Source: Liquidambar formosana (lineage: Eukaryota > Streptophyta > Magnoliopsida > Saxifragales > Altingiaceae). Taken from it: a stretch of 64,000 nt of DNA. Made by a program: the position numbers and the translations under genes. The stretch is from contig CM077826.1 of the NCBI GenBank assembly GCA_039720395.1, positions 38,096,790 to 38,160,789 of the forward strand, read 5' to 3'. The first letter of the stretch is position 1. Every line of letters begins with the position of its first letter. Below the pieces are notes generated by a model. The model did no database searches, had not been told where the DNA came from, and saw nothing but the letters and a program-made list of their open reading frames with translations. Of this stretch, positions 12,941 to 24,200 are shown one piece after another.

Positions 12941-14900
12941 GAGGGAGAGAGAAAGAGAGAGAGAGAGAGAGGGAGGGAGATTTGATCTTGGAAGCACGAA
13001 GAATGGTGATAGGATGAGAGAGGATGTAAGCATCTGCGCCTCTGTTTGATTGCAACAAAAACTTTAATCATAAGACTAAAAATTTTAGGTTTCAAAATTC
13101 TAGAATTTTCAAGTCTGTAGGTTTCAACGATACCAGATTTTTTAATTGATAAATATTGACCATATCCACTTTAAAATGAATGACCATAAGATTCATGGCA
13201 AGATTAGTATCATAGAGAAGTATAATTAGCACCACTCTAATAGAAAATGCTAAAATGTATATATATTACTCTTATCTCAATTAACAAATTAGAGAAAAGT
13301 AAGACAGTAAACTGTTCTTCCATTTTCCTTAATGCCCTTGTCAATATCTCCTCTGCATCACAAAAATTTCTGGAAGAATACAGGTCAAAATTAATGCCAT
13401 AAGAGGATCTAAAGCAAAGCAAAAGCTACAGTTGGGTATACAATTAGTTATCATAAGCATACCTCATGGCCAGCAACAAACATAGGCAATGAGTAAAAAG
13501 GAAGAATTCATGTAAGAATAATCAAACATGGTGGTTTTGATATTTAGAGGTCTAAACATATCTTCAACTAGAGTGATTCTAGGTGTTGAAATACCAAAAT
13601 TCTCCACTGGCAGCAGTATGTAGACTTTTAAAAGATGCAGAATATGATTTATTGCATTCAAAAATTCAACTCAAAAAACATTTTGGATGGCTGAAGATAG
13701 TTTTGGCTTGGGCAACTGATTTGTGAATTATTAAATCTTTGATTATGCAGTAGTTCACGTGCAACCACCATCTTTGACTCAGGAATTTCTAAGTACATTT
13801 TTTTATGTTTCATTACTTTGAATTCCAACGCTGGACAAACCTTTTCTTAAAAAATTCTCATGATCCTACAAGAATTTCCTTGGTTTCTTCAAAATTTGGA
13901 GCCCAAATTCTACCTATACTGAATCTGAAGAACATGTAAACAAAAAAATAAAATTCTTAAACTGAAACATTCATGAAATTTTTTTGTAAAAATAATATAA
14001 ATTCTGACAACCCACCATGATCATCCACCTCTTTTTTACATCTAAGTAAATAAATATTTGGGAGGGGGGGGGGGGGGAGAAAGAAAAAAACTCGTCACCC
14101 TCCTTCCTCCTAGGCCCTAGCCGTCCCCCAGCCCCCAAACCCCTAGTTTTTATACGCATCCATTTATACCATCGTCACCTCAATCTCAGGTCCTAAATTT
14201 CGAAAGATCTAAGCCTTAAAATTTCAATTTCTTTGAAGTTAGCCCAGCACCCAACCTAAAGCATGAAAACAAGCTAGATTTGAAATAAAAACAAAATATT
14301 AATGGCAGACCCTATGACAATATGAACGATATGAAACCCTAAGGAGATTTAGTCGAAGCATACCTTTGCCTAGAGAATTGATGTAAGAAGAGATGGAAAT
14401 TAAATACACAATACTGAAATTACGGTGAGTAGAGTTAGTTGCCCTAATAGGATGAGTGCATCATTTGCTCAAGAAATTCTAATTAACATTGAGTTTTGAA
14501 TATGTGTGTGCACTTTGCATCGAAACCCTAGAACAAGAAATTGTGCAATAACAGCAATAACACAACAGGAAAGGAAAAACCCATTTTCGTACAATCTTGC
14601 ACCATCTCCGTAGCAGAAATAGAGAGAGAGATAGAGAATACCTGGCTGTAGAGATCCATGTGAGAAGAGAATAGACAAAAAATAAAGAACGACTGATGAA
14701 GAGAATCAAAATCTCCCTAAAACTGAGGATAAAGCAGCCAAGCAAGTGGAGAGGTATGGGTCAAGGTGTGAGGGTGTTGTACTCGTCCAAGGCAGTGGGT
14801 GGAGAGTGAGAGACTGGAGAGGTATGGGGGCCTGACGCTGCTTCATTCGAGAGGTGTTACGTTGGAGTACAACTTCCATGTAACTGTAATATGGTTCATG
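11640..14900. other. Unassigned region with microsatellites
   Basis: AT-rich DNA with many short frames on -, none with a recognisable domain. A (TA)n run lies at 12555-12574 and a TG/GA microsatellite near 12905-12976. A stretch near 14480-14680 (- strand) has mRNA-leader-like composition with an AG-rich tract and a short MDLYSQ start, but no continuation could be traced. Confidence 0.3.
12905..12976. repeat. Compound (TG)n-(GA)n microsatellite
   Basis: About 33 bp of alternating tg is followed by a gagaga tract, read directly. The apparent THTHTH peptide on - is this repeat. Confidence 0.9.
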
Positions 14901-14902
14901 TA

Positions 14903-15040
14903 ACTGTAATATGGTTAGGTGGTATCACAAGTCAATCAAGTTCAAATAGAATGAGAATGTTCATGCACTTGTTGATCTCATTTTTTTACTTTGCTTAAAT
15001 CTGATTGACTTGTAATACCACTTAACCATATCACAGTTCC
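14903..15040. repeat. Foldback MITE-like inverted repeat
   Basis: The left arm ctgtaatatggttaggtggt... continues to a gtcaatc motif. It pairs with the right arm reading gattgacttgtaataccact ... accatatcacag, giving about 40-bp imperfect inverted arms around a short AT-rich centre. A 20-bp direct repeat (catgtaactgtaatatggtt) stands at the left edge. It fits a small MITE; superfamily unknown. Confidence 0.6.
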
Positions 15041-15044
15041 ATAG

Positions 15045-16508
15045 AAGTTTTTGCCATTACATGCACGAACATTCCCCATGCAAACGCATGCTTTGGACAC
15101 CTTTGACAGTGGGATCAAAACGTGGTCGTTTTTAGTCCATAATGTGGGATAGATGAGAAGAATGGCAAAAAGGGAAATTCACTGTAGATCGAACGGCATA
15201 GGGAGCCTTGCTCCCTTTTATTATGTGGATAGATATGGATGAGGACTACTCTACTCTCTAGTCTCTAGTAATAAGAGGCAAAGGCTGTGCTATATTTTGT
15301 TTGAATAACGACCCAAATTGTGTATCGCCCCACACACACCCCCCCCCCTCCCGGCGGCGGTCCCCTTCCCCCAAAAAAAAAAAATTGGGGTCTGGTGATG
15401 GAAGGATCTAAGCTTTCATTTCTGTGGAGGTTCTTCATTTCAGTCTTTGCCCACGAAGCTTTTCGAAATGTTCTTCCAGTCCCTCACTAGTTGAATAGAA
15501 TTGAATGTTGGGAAATAATAATAGTATTAGTTTTTCTGCTCTTTTTGGTTATAGTAAATGTAACTTTGAATCTTCTTGGAAAGAAGGAAATTTCAACCAA
15601 GATATAGGTTTAATTAGATACATCTTCACAGATTGACTCTGTCTATCTTATTAAAGAACGGCTCTTGAGGACTTTTGTTGTCACTACACATGGAAATAGT
15701 TGTCAGGTTTAAAAAAGAAGAAGCAAAAGACAAGATACAACCATTTCCATCATAATTGGAATTTAGGTCCTGTCATCATCTGGTAAGTTTCAACGATTAG
15801 AAGTGACAGTCCATATTACTATATAGCTAAGTAGAAATTAATTCAAACCAACTATAAAATGAAACCAAGTTAAATGATAAACATTAAAATCCTACAGTTG
15901 TTTTCAGGTTGAATCTTTTTAAATGCTTTGCTATATAGTAACATAGACTCTCACTTTTAACCATTGAAACAACCGCATCCTTCATTATATATATTTTTGG
16001 TAAATGAAGAAGATCAACCTTCACAGTTCTACATGAAATCCACCAATCGTGAGAAAAGTGGTCATTTACTTGTGTAGAGAATAAAAAGTGACGGATTAAA
16101 TATTCCCCCCCCCCCCAACGGACAACGGTTCATTGTTGGTTCCCTAATCACATTTGGGAATAGGCTAGCCTCTTGGCTTGGCTTGGCTTGAGGGAGTGAC
16201 TATTATCCTTTATTTCATAGGCCCGTCTAGATCCTTATTGCCATTGATTCTCAATGGGTAGGTGCCACTTTGCTGGTCGAGCCGCCCCAAGGGAAGAAGG
16301 GAAAAAAATATATATATCACACATCTCGGTTCCCATGAGGTCGGTTCCTATTTGGTTCTCAATGCAAACTGAACCAAGGTGAAACAACCGCGCGCATCCC
16401 TCATGGATATAGGTGAAAATCCATCTATTGTGAGAAAGCTGGTCATTTAGACAATTAAAGGTAATAGTTTAATGTGCCTTCTTTTCCCTAGAATTCATGG
16501 ATGGATCT
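15045..16508. other. Unassigned region with homopolymer tracts
   Basis: No gene seen. It includes C-rich/A-rich tracts at about 15338-15384 and a C run near 16106-16118. Two similar passages (about 16020-16060 and 16415-16450, both reading tgagaaa...tggtcattta) show a local duplication. The segment at 16136-16220 resembles 17905-17990. Confidence 0.35.
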
Positions 16509-16517
16509 CTATTCACA

Positions 16518-17915
16518 TGGGCCCCGCTATTGCCACTCCCCCATTTTGATCAACAACCCCCAACCGATTTCTAATCCCCCCAATTTTTCATACATACACC
16601 ATCAAAGTTCCAAAATACCCATAACCAATGAGAATAGATTATTAGGCTATTGAATTGTACCCCTACCAATACCACTGATTGTTTCAAATAGGACTCTTTC
16701 TTCATGTTCTCTTTTTTATTTATTTTTGGGTCCGAGTTTTTTTTCTTGTTTGGATGCATAGAAAATTTTGAATTTTTGCGGATATGTTCGGTACTGTAAA
16801 TCTGAATGAATGACATATATTCAGTTCATGTAGACTGAACATAATTACTATGGTCGGTTCCCAACAACCAAACAGAAGAAATATATAGGAAAAGCAAACT
16901 CATTGAATTTGAAAAAAAAAAATAATAATAATAATAATAATACTAATATATAAAATTAGTTTCATGATGCTAATGATATATGATTTTATACATGAAATTA
17001 CCTTCTCATTAATTGGATGCAAAATTGACTCTGGTGAATGTTATCATCATCTTATAAGCATCCATTTTTTATTCAATTCTTCTTTTTCATCGTTTTTTAC
17101 TATATATGATTTTATACATGAAATTACCTTCTCATTAATTGGATGCAAAATTGACTCTGGTGAATGTTATCATCATCTTATAAGCATCCATTTTTTATTC
17201 AATTCTTCTTTTTCATCGTTTTTTACTTTTTCTTTTTCTTCTTGTTTTTGAATTTTTAAAAATTTCAATCAAAATGGTTTTTATATTTGGAACCAAAAAA
17301 ACGGTACACTACAAAATGATCTCATTTTGGATTATGAAGAATACTTGCATGGTTCGGTCTTAAGAAACCGAAAAATATTTACATCGTTGGTTGTTTAAGA
17401 CAGAACATTTATATATTCAACAGTCGTATGAAACCGAACATATTAGTAATCTTTGGTTGTATATAACCGAACTGTATTAGTGGCTTCATAATTCAAAAGA
17501 ATATGTTCTGTCATATTAAACCGAATATATGTATATTGTTTGACCTTATAATACCAAACATTATTGTATTGTTCAAATAACCAATGGCGAACAGGCGCAA
17601 ATCTGTATTGGAAAAAAAAAAAAAAAAAAAAGATTTTTGCTAGCTTTCAACACAAGATCCATATCTTATTGCTACTAATATCATCCCAAATTACTTATTT
17701 CTTGTCCATTACTTATAAAAAAATGTAAAAGACATTAAAAATTGGAGTATTTATGAATTTTTGCTTAAAGGTAATTGTGAGAGAGTTAGGTTTGGGTGGG
17801 GGGTAGAAATAAAAATGTACTGATACCCTTTTTGGTAAATTTGGCAAAGGATATTTCTAGTAAAATAAATTTTGGGGGCTGCTGATCAAAATGAGAAGGG
17901 GCAATAACCGTTCCC
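16518..17915. mobile_element. MULE-like element with perfect 9-bp TSD
   Basis: The 9-bp direct repeat ctattcaca flanks the element exactly (16509-16517 and 17916-17924). The ends are inverted repeats of about 40 bp: the left has gctattgccactcccccatt then ttgatcaacaaccccc; the reverse complement of the right has gttattgccccttctcattt then tgatcagcagccccc. A 9-bp duplication with long inverted ends is diagnostic of Mutator-like elements. No transposase is present, so it is non-autonomous. Inside are a 126-bp tandem duplication and several copies of an aaccgaaca-type motif. Confidence 0.8.
16976..17227. repeat. 126-bp tandem duplication
   Basis: Two head-to-tail copies (16976-17101 and 17102-17227) are virtually identical, so the duplication is young. 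Because 126 is divisible by three, it creates a 95-codon frame with a repeated 42-residue block; this is a by-product rather than a gene. Confidence 0.9.
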
Positions 17916-18337
17916 CTATTCACATTTGGAAATAGGCTGGGCTTGGGTTTGGGTTTGGGCTTGGGCTTGGTCTTGAGGAGGGCTTGTAGTCTATTGTTAT
18001 GTAAGCCTGTCTAGGAATTAGGTATTAGGGGTGTTAACGGTTTTGGTTAAAACCGAGAACCAAACTGAACCGGGCGGTTTGGTTTGGTTTTTTTGTCATT
18101 AGGTTTGGTTATGGTTTTAATTTTAGAAAACCGAACTCAATTGGTTTGGTTTTGGTTTTAAGTTTTAAAAAACCAAACCAAACCGAAAAACCGAAAAAAC
18201 CGAAATATATATATATATATATATAAACTTAAAGTTTGTAAATTCTCAATTCTAATAAGGGTAAAATAGGTAATAGGCTTATTTGTTGATTTTAAGTTTC
18301 TTATTGTTTTCCCATTTTTAGATTGACATATATTAAA

Positions 18338-19759
18338 GGGGAAATTAGCAATAACCCCTATTAGGGAACTACTTTTAACAAAAAACCCACCATAAGATTT
18401 TTTAACTCCAAAACCCCTTTTTTAAAAGATTCTTTAAGCAAAAGGAAATATTTTTTTAAAAATACCTATTTTAACCTTTTATATTTACAGCCCAATTCAT
18501 TTACGAGAACAAGGGAGGGGGGAGGGAAAGAGAAAGAGAGAGGGGGGGGGGAGAGGAGTGATAGCAGCAGTTGAAGTTGAAGAGGGGAGGGGAGGCAACA
18601 ATGGCTATAAAGATCTGGTTTTGAGGAGGAAGAAGAATAAGAAGAAGAAGTAGATGTAGTAGAAGAAGAATGGGAAGGGAGGCATTTGGCTATAATATCA
18701 AATCTGAAAAAGCAGATCAACTTCCTTCTTTGACGGCAACCAAACTTCTCCAACCACCGTCCCAGACGATGTTATCATCTTCTTCTTCTTCTTCTTCTTC
18801 TTTAGACTCCAGATCTGGGCTGGTTTATTTATTTATTTATATTTATATTTTTGTTTTTGTTTAAAACTTCAGATATGTTAATTTTTGGGGTGTATGATTT
18901 GTTTGGAAAATTTTTTTAACTATTTTTCTTATCCTAACAGTATATTGGTACCGTTGCATACTATTTTTTGTAACAGTGCGATTTGTAGTTGTGTTTTTTA
19001 ATATGGAACAATATGCTGCTACTATGTAATTACTATTTTCGAACAGTATATTGGTACTATTGCACACTATTTTTTGGAACAGTGCAATTTGTTTTGCCAA
19101 AAGTATCATGTTACTATCTATAGTACTATTTTGAGTTTTTTTCCTTGGAATTCATATTTTTTGTTTCAAATAATATGATGATATTGTCACGTTTTTTATA
19201 ACACAAATAGTAAACTATTATTATGTGGTGTATAATTTTTTTTAAAGCAAACAACAGTAAATTGATACAATTGTGTGTATAAATTTTATAAAACATACAA
19301 CAGTAAATTGATACTATTGTGTGTATAAATTTTATAAAACACACAACAGTAAATTTATACTATTGTATGTATAAATTTTACAAATCACACATAGTAAACT
19401 ACATGTTATTATTAACTATGATATATTCTTGCTGGAAGCACTTTGGGATGCTTGAAAGAGAGAGGAAAAAACCCTATAATTGACTTTTGGTGTGGTGCGA
19501 ATGATGAAATGTGACTTTTGGAAGGTTTTTAGTGCCATTTCTTCTTCTATATATATTCTTGCCAAAAAAAATGGGGCGTGGGAAAAGTCTGATTTTCGGG
19601 CGAGGGGTGTGAAATGGCACGTTTGTAAATTAAGGTAAGTTGTTAAGACAGGGTTGTTTTAGTCCTTTTACTGTCAAAAGGGGTTTTCACCAAACGTTAG
19701 TTTTTGTAGGTTCTATTGTCTAAGAACTCTTATACATGGGAGTTTTGGCCAAAATTCCC
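18338..19759. mobile_element. MULE-like element nested in the hAT-like element
   Basis: A perfect 9-bp direct repeat tatattaaa flanks it (18329-18337 and 19760-19768). The ends read ggggaaattagcaataaccc (left) and gggaattttggccaaaactc (reverse complement of right), related inverted ends of the plant MULE type. No transposase was found. The interior includes a higher-GC, GA/CT-rich stretch (18500-18870) with low-complexity open frames and three-plus copies of a 46-bp tandem repeat. Removing it rejoins the host hAT-like element cleanly. Confidence 0.75.
19251..19400. repeat. 46-bp tandem repeat, about 3.3 copies
   Basis: Copies start at 19251, 19297 and 19343 with acaacagtaaatt..., followed by a partial degenerate copy. 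They lie inside the nested MULE-like element. Confidence 0.85.
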
Positions 19760-20514
19760 TATATTAAACTAGCTATTAATGTTGTGTGTATTAATATTGT
19801 GTGTGATATTGACATATTGATATATGTCAATATATTTCTATTTTGATACAATGTTTGTTTTTTTTAGTTGCTAATGTAATGCTTTTATTAAAAATGTTTT
19901 TATTTGGAGTTTGGCTTTTCATTTTTTTCATTTTCAATTTTTTGTTGTTACTTGATAGGTTTAAACCGAAACCAAACCGAACCACACCGAAATATAATGG
20001 TTTGATTTGGTTTGGTTTGGTTTTTTTATAGTATGGTTTGGTTTTGGTTTGAAATCTCTCCTAAAACTGAACCAAACCGAACCATTAACACCCCTAGTAG
20101 ATATCCTCGTCTTTGATTCCCGGCAAGTAGTGTGCTACCTTGTCATGACGACTTTGGTTATCCCCTCTTACCATTTTTTTTTACCCAAATTAAAAAATAA
20201 AAAAAGAAGGGGGGGGTGTTTGGTTGGGAGGAGGAATAACGCACATGAAGAAAGTGAAAGGAAAAGAAAAAAAGGATAAAAGAGAACCATTTTAGTAAGT
20301 TGGAATGGACACTTCTTCAAGACTATGGGGGCGGGTTGTGGACATCTTCTTCAACACTATGGTAACTTTTTTTTCTTTTTCTTTTGCTTTTTTTGTCAAG
20401 GGGCCATCATCCCAAAATATTCGGACCTTTCGCTCGACTATTCTCAATGTCAAGCAAGGCTACCTCATATTTGAATGTGTAATCGATTGGGAAAATCTAG
20501 GTGGGTGGGTAGGT

Positions 20515-20725
20515 GGCTTCTTGGAAGGATTTGGATTTGGTGCAATACATGTGGAATTGATGACACATGGTAAGGAGGAGAAATGGAGGATTGAAATGCG
20601 AAAGATGTATTTAATGTCCAACGCTTAACAATATTTTATTTCTCCTCCTTACTCACGTGTCATCGATTTTACATTTATTGTACCATGCAGTAACTGCACC
20701 TAATCCAAATCCTTATTGGAAAGAA
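20515..20725. repeat. Foldback inverted repeat about 0.5 kb upstream of eIF2B alpha
   Basis: The left arm (about 20518-20585: aaggatttggatttggtgca ... aaggaggagaaat) is the imperfect inverse of 20638-20722 (atttctcctccttac ... cctaatccaaatccttattg). Arms are about 65-80 bp with one indel and a loop of about 50 bp. It fits a MITE. The 107-codon frame across it (20305-20628) is not credible as a gene. Confidence 0.6.
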
Positions 20726-21250
20726 GAGGAGTTAAAATAAGTACCTTCCGCTTCAAGAAGCATAGGTACTTGCATCCAAATGGTGCTGTGCACATCGCAT
20801 GGTTGTTGTGTTGCTAGTCATCTAGTGCACATCACAACTTTTTTTATAGCACACCAGCCTTTCAATGTATACAGCACCAAATCAACTAAACTACCCCTTT
20901 AGAATTGGGACTAGGGATCTTGCATCACACAAGAGTTAAGGGCCTTGTGAGATGGGCTGGCTGTGGCCATAGAATGCGGCACGAGACACCTTATTGTGGA
21001 AGTTGGTTCAAAGGTTGCCATTATTTTGATTTTCATAGGTGAATGGCCCGGATCATTACCATATAGGCATTAGGCATATGCTCCGTAATACGTATTCATA
21101 TGATATAGTCCTCATATGATATAGTCCTAGAATTAAAAACAGGTCTCATTTAATCAAAAGTTTTTAGTCACCGGAATCTGTCGAACGCCACCAGAAAATT
21201 CGCACTTTCACCTTGTCAGTCTCACAAATATATAATCGCAAGTTAAAAAG

Positions 21251-24200
21251 ATGATGTGGTGGAGATCGGCTTCCTTCATTCTCGACAAACGAGAACCAGA
21301 CAACGCAAAACCAGAAAGCCTTCTTTCTTCATCAATGTCCGAAACCCTCCAAAACCCTAACCCTAACCCCAACATCTCCGCTTACTACCAGACCAGAGCC
21401 GCCCACCACGGCGTCATCACCAGCGACTGGCTCGCTCAGGCTCAGGCCGCCGTCGGCCGCCACCCCAGTGACGACCTCCTCTCCCATGATAATGACGTCA
21501 GGTCCTCCGATTCCGGCGGCAAGCCTTTTAGTGTCATCGACGAGTTCAATAGCTGGCGGAAGCAGCCCGATCTGGCCGAGGCGGTTGCCGCCATTAGAGC
21601 TTTGGCTTCGGTGATTCGGTCGAGTGAGGCCACGACGATGATGGAGCTCGAGATTGAGCTCAAGAAGGCCTCCGATTCTCTCAAAGTACGTGCTTTTCTC
21701 TACTCTGTTAAGGAGTTTTTACATTTAGTTATAGTTGAATGTGTATGAACTCGGATAATCACGCATTACATTTCCGTTGCTTTCTGCTATTTTTGCAATT
21801 CAGATATTGTAGGAATTTCTCTACATAACATTTGCAGAGTTTTGGCTCCGTGCTAATGATTGTCGCGCGCTCAGGCAGCTACTTAGGTACTGTTTTATTA
21901 GGATTTTGAAACTACCTTCTTGCTTTAAGAGCTTAAAATCAAGTGAATTTCTTTTGGTGGGTAAATCAATGCAAATTTTGGGGGAAAAAAAAAACTGTGG
22001 ATTGTTTATATGACAGGATTTTAGAGTCCTGAGTTTATGACTGTCAAAATTGTAAAGTTCCTCGGTTGGCTAAACTATTTGAAAGTTGGAATTTCTAAAT
22101 GGAATTTTGCTATTTCCTTGTTAAAAAGTTGAATTTGGCAAATTCCACCCAAGATGGAATTCCTAGGCAGAATCTGACCCTCCCTCGAACTTCTGAAAAA
22201 AATATTGGGAAAAAAAAGCATATATCGGGAAGTCTAGAAATTCTGACTTTACTTAGCCAAACACATAACTATTGGATGATGTGCAGTGCAAAAATTCATG
22301 CTGGAAGACTTACAAACTTATTATTTGCAGGAAGCTACTTTTTGATCCAATAATTCATTTCCATAATTCTTGCCAATTCATTGTGATTTGCGAAGGACTC
22401 ACTTTCCAGCGTCCATCTGTGATTCTTTTGGCCTATTTTGCTTGGTTCTCAGAGAACTTGACGAAAAGGATATGGAAAAGTTTGAAAATGTATGGAAAGG
22501 AATCAATTACTAAGAAATTTTCAGCATTTTCTTTTCTTTTCCGTCATCATTTTTGAGATCCAAACAGAGCCTTAAGGAATGGAAAAGAGATTTTTTCGGG
22601 GAGAAATTTTAATCAATAAAAATGAGTTTGGCTGGCTAATTGAGGAATATTTTGTTCCCCAGAACATTTGGGTAAATTTGAGCTCACTAAGATTCGTGGT
22701 AAGATTTAGACACTTCTGGAGGAGCCTGCTTGATGAATGTTTATCATTTTATACTTATTTTGGGTTCAGGCACTCTATTATCGGTTTTTGAGTCGAGGGG
22801 TTTTACATTTTTAAGGTCTGGACTCATTGGAATATGTTATTTTTTTGCAAGTTTACCAACTTGGGATATAATTCTAATTTTGATGGATGTTCCACACTTG
22901 AAAATTGGAATCCCAAGGGACTATTGCTAATTGTATGCTTATGTTTCGTTTTGGCATTTGTTATTATTATTAATTTGATAAAGAAACAATTGGAAATGTT
23001 TTAGGCTCAAAACACATTTATATATGAACTCTGGGCTCCTACCAATTTTTTATTTTTTATTTTTATTTTTATAAGGGGTCCTGTTTTTCTTTCTACCCTC
23101 TTCTTGTTAGAGAAATATATTGTCTCAGTAGTGAAGTTTTAGTTGCGAGGCATGAGATACTCTCAATAGTGAAGTTTTAGTTGCCTGGCATGAGAAATTT
23201 GGGTGCATTTATGTGATTTTTGTTGTTTTTTCTAATCTCTCTCTCTCTCCTTTCCTCTTTCTTCTCGCCCCCCAAAAAGAAGAAGTTAAACGGCTGTGTT
23301 TCCATGCAGCTGGAGAACTGATTCACATAATTGAATCCCAATTTTAAGTCACTTTAACATCAGGCTCTCAGCGACAATACATGAAAGCATCTTGGGAGCA
23401 TGCTTTATGGAAAAAAGGAGTACGTAAGGTTGTGGAGGAAATACTCTTCATACACCAATTGGTAAATTGAGGGCATGTTTACTACCCCTAAGTTTTAGTC
23501 CAGCAACATCATAGCATGTATTGAGCTCAAAAGGCTATGAATTATTTGCACAACATGAATTTGATAGTTTGAGATTCACAGTAGCAGCACCATAGATTTT
23601 GGCGGGGAAATCATCTGTAAATTCTGCCACCTTTATGCTTTCACAAGTGACGTGCTGGGTTGGCACCCTGGTTTCATGAGAATTTTTTGGGGTGTTCAGT
23701 GGAAGATGCCTTTGATGCATAATTTGGTGAGAAATATCCAAAGGTTGTTGTGTCATGAAATAGTGCGGATAAGGAAGTAGGTCTAAGAGAGTAGTTTTTG
23801 CCAAGTAACTCAGATTGGAGGGAGTAGAGGCATTGGTGGTTGAGTGGACAGGATTGGTTAATTTGTTGATAAGTTTGAGAGTCCATATAGTTTGTATATA
23901 AAGCCTATAAGCAATGGGGGAGGAGACTTAGGTGATTTAAAATTGTTTGTAACATTTTAAACAAGATATGACAAACATAGAATGAGTTAGTGTGGTAGAA
24001 CACATGGCTGTGAACTACATGGATCGCTTGGACTGTCACAAATCTAGCAAGCACTAATTCTTTTAGGAAAATTTAATTTTACTTGTTATTTCTTGCGATA
24101 GTAGTATTTCCTAATTTTTATTTTTATTTTTCTTGTTTACCAAGTTTACTTGTTTGGCAAGCATTCTTGTTTACCAAGTTTACTTGTTTTTCAAGTTTTC

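Larger units (their letters stand above)
18026..20096. mobile_element. Non-autonomous hAT-like element
   Basis: Terminal inverted repeats start taggggtgttaacggttttg (left) and, on the reverse complement of the right end, taggggtgttaatggttcgg. The taggggtg terminus is typical of many plant hAT elements. Flanking 8-bp sequences ttaggtat (18018-18025) and gtagatat (20097-20104) agree at 6 of 8 and are probably an aged target duplication. Subterminal runs of ggtttggtt/aaccaaacc occur on both sides. Without the nested insert the element is about 640 bp and non-coding. Confidence 0.7.

Noticed and set aside
13237..13661. Possible further ARIA-type exons on - (ALRKMEEQF and INHILHLLKV motifs)
   Set aside because: The order is reversed relative to ARIA, the splice signals are weak and the similarity is too short.
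16964..17251. 95-codon frame with two identical 42-residue blocks
   Set aside because: It is created by the 126-bp tandem duplication inside a non-coding MULE-like element; no domain, and composition is AT-driven.
18466..18753. Serine-rich 95-codon frame on -
   Set aside because: Low-complexity translation of GAA/GGA runs; noted only as a possible captured segment.
20976..20985. gcggcacgag, identical to a cDNA cloning adaptor end
   Set aside because: A 10-base match is expected by chance in this much sequence, and the flanks are ordinary genomic DNA.
23535..23886. Two overlapping minus-strand frames in eIF2B intron 1
   Set aside because: No recognised domain, no splice context and no transposon motif; treated as intron sequence.
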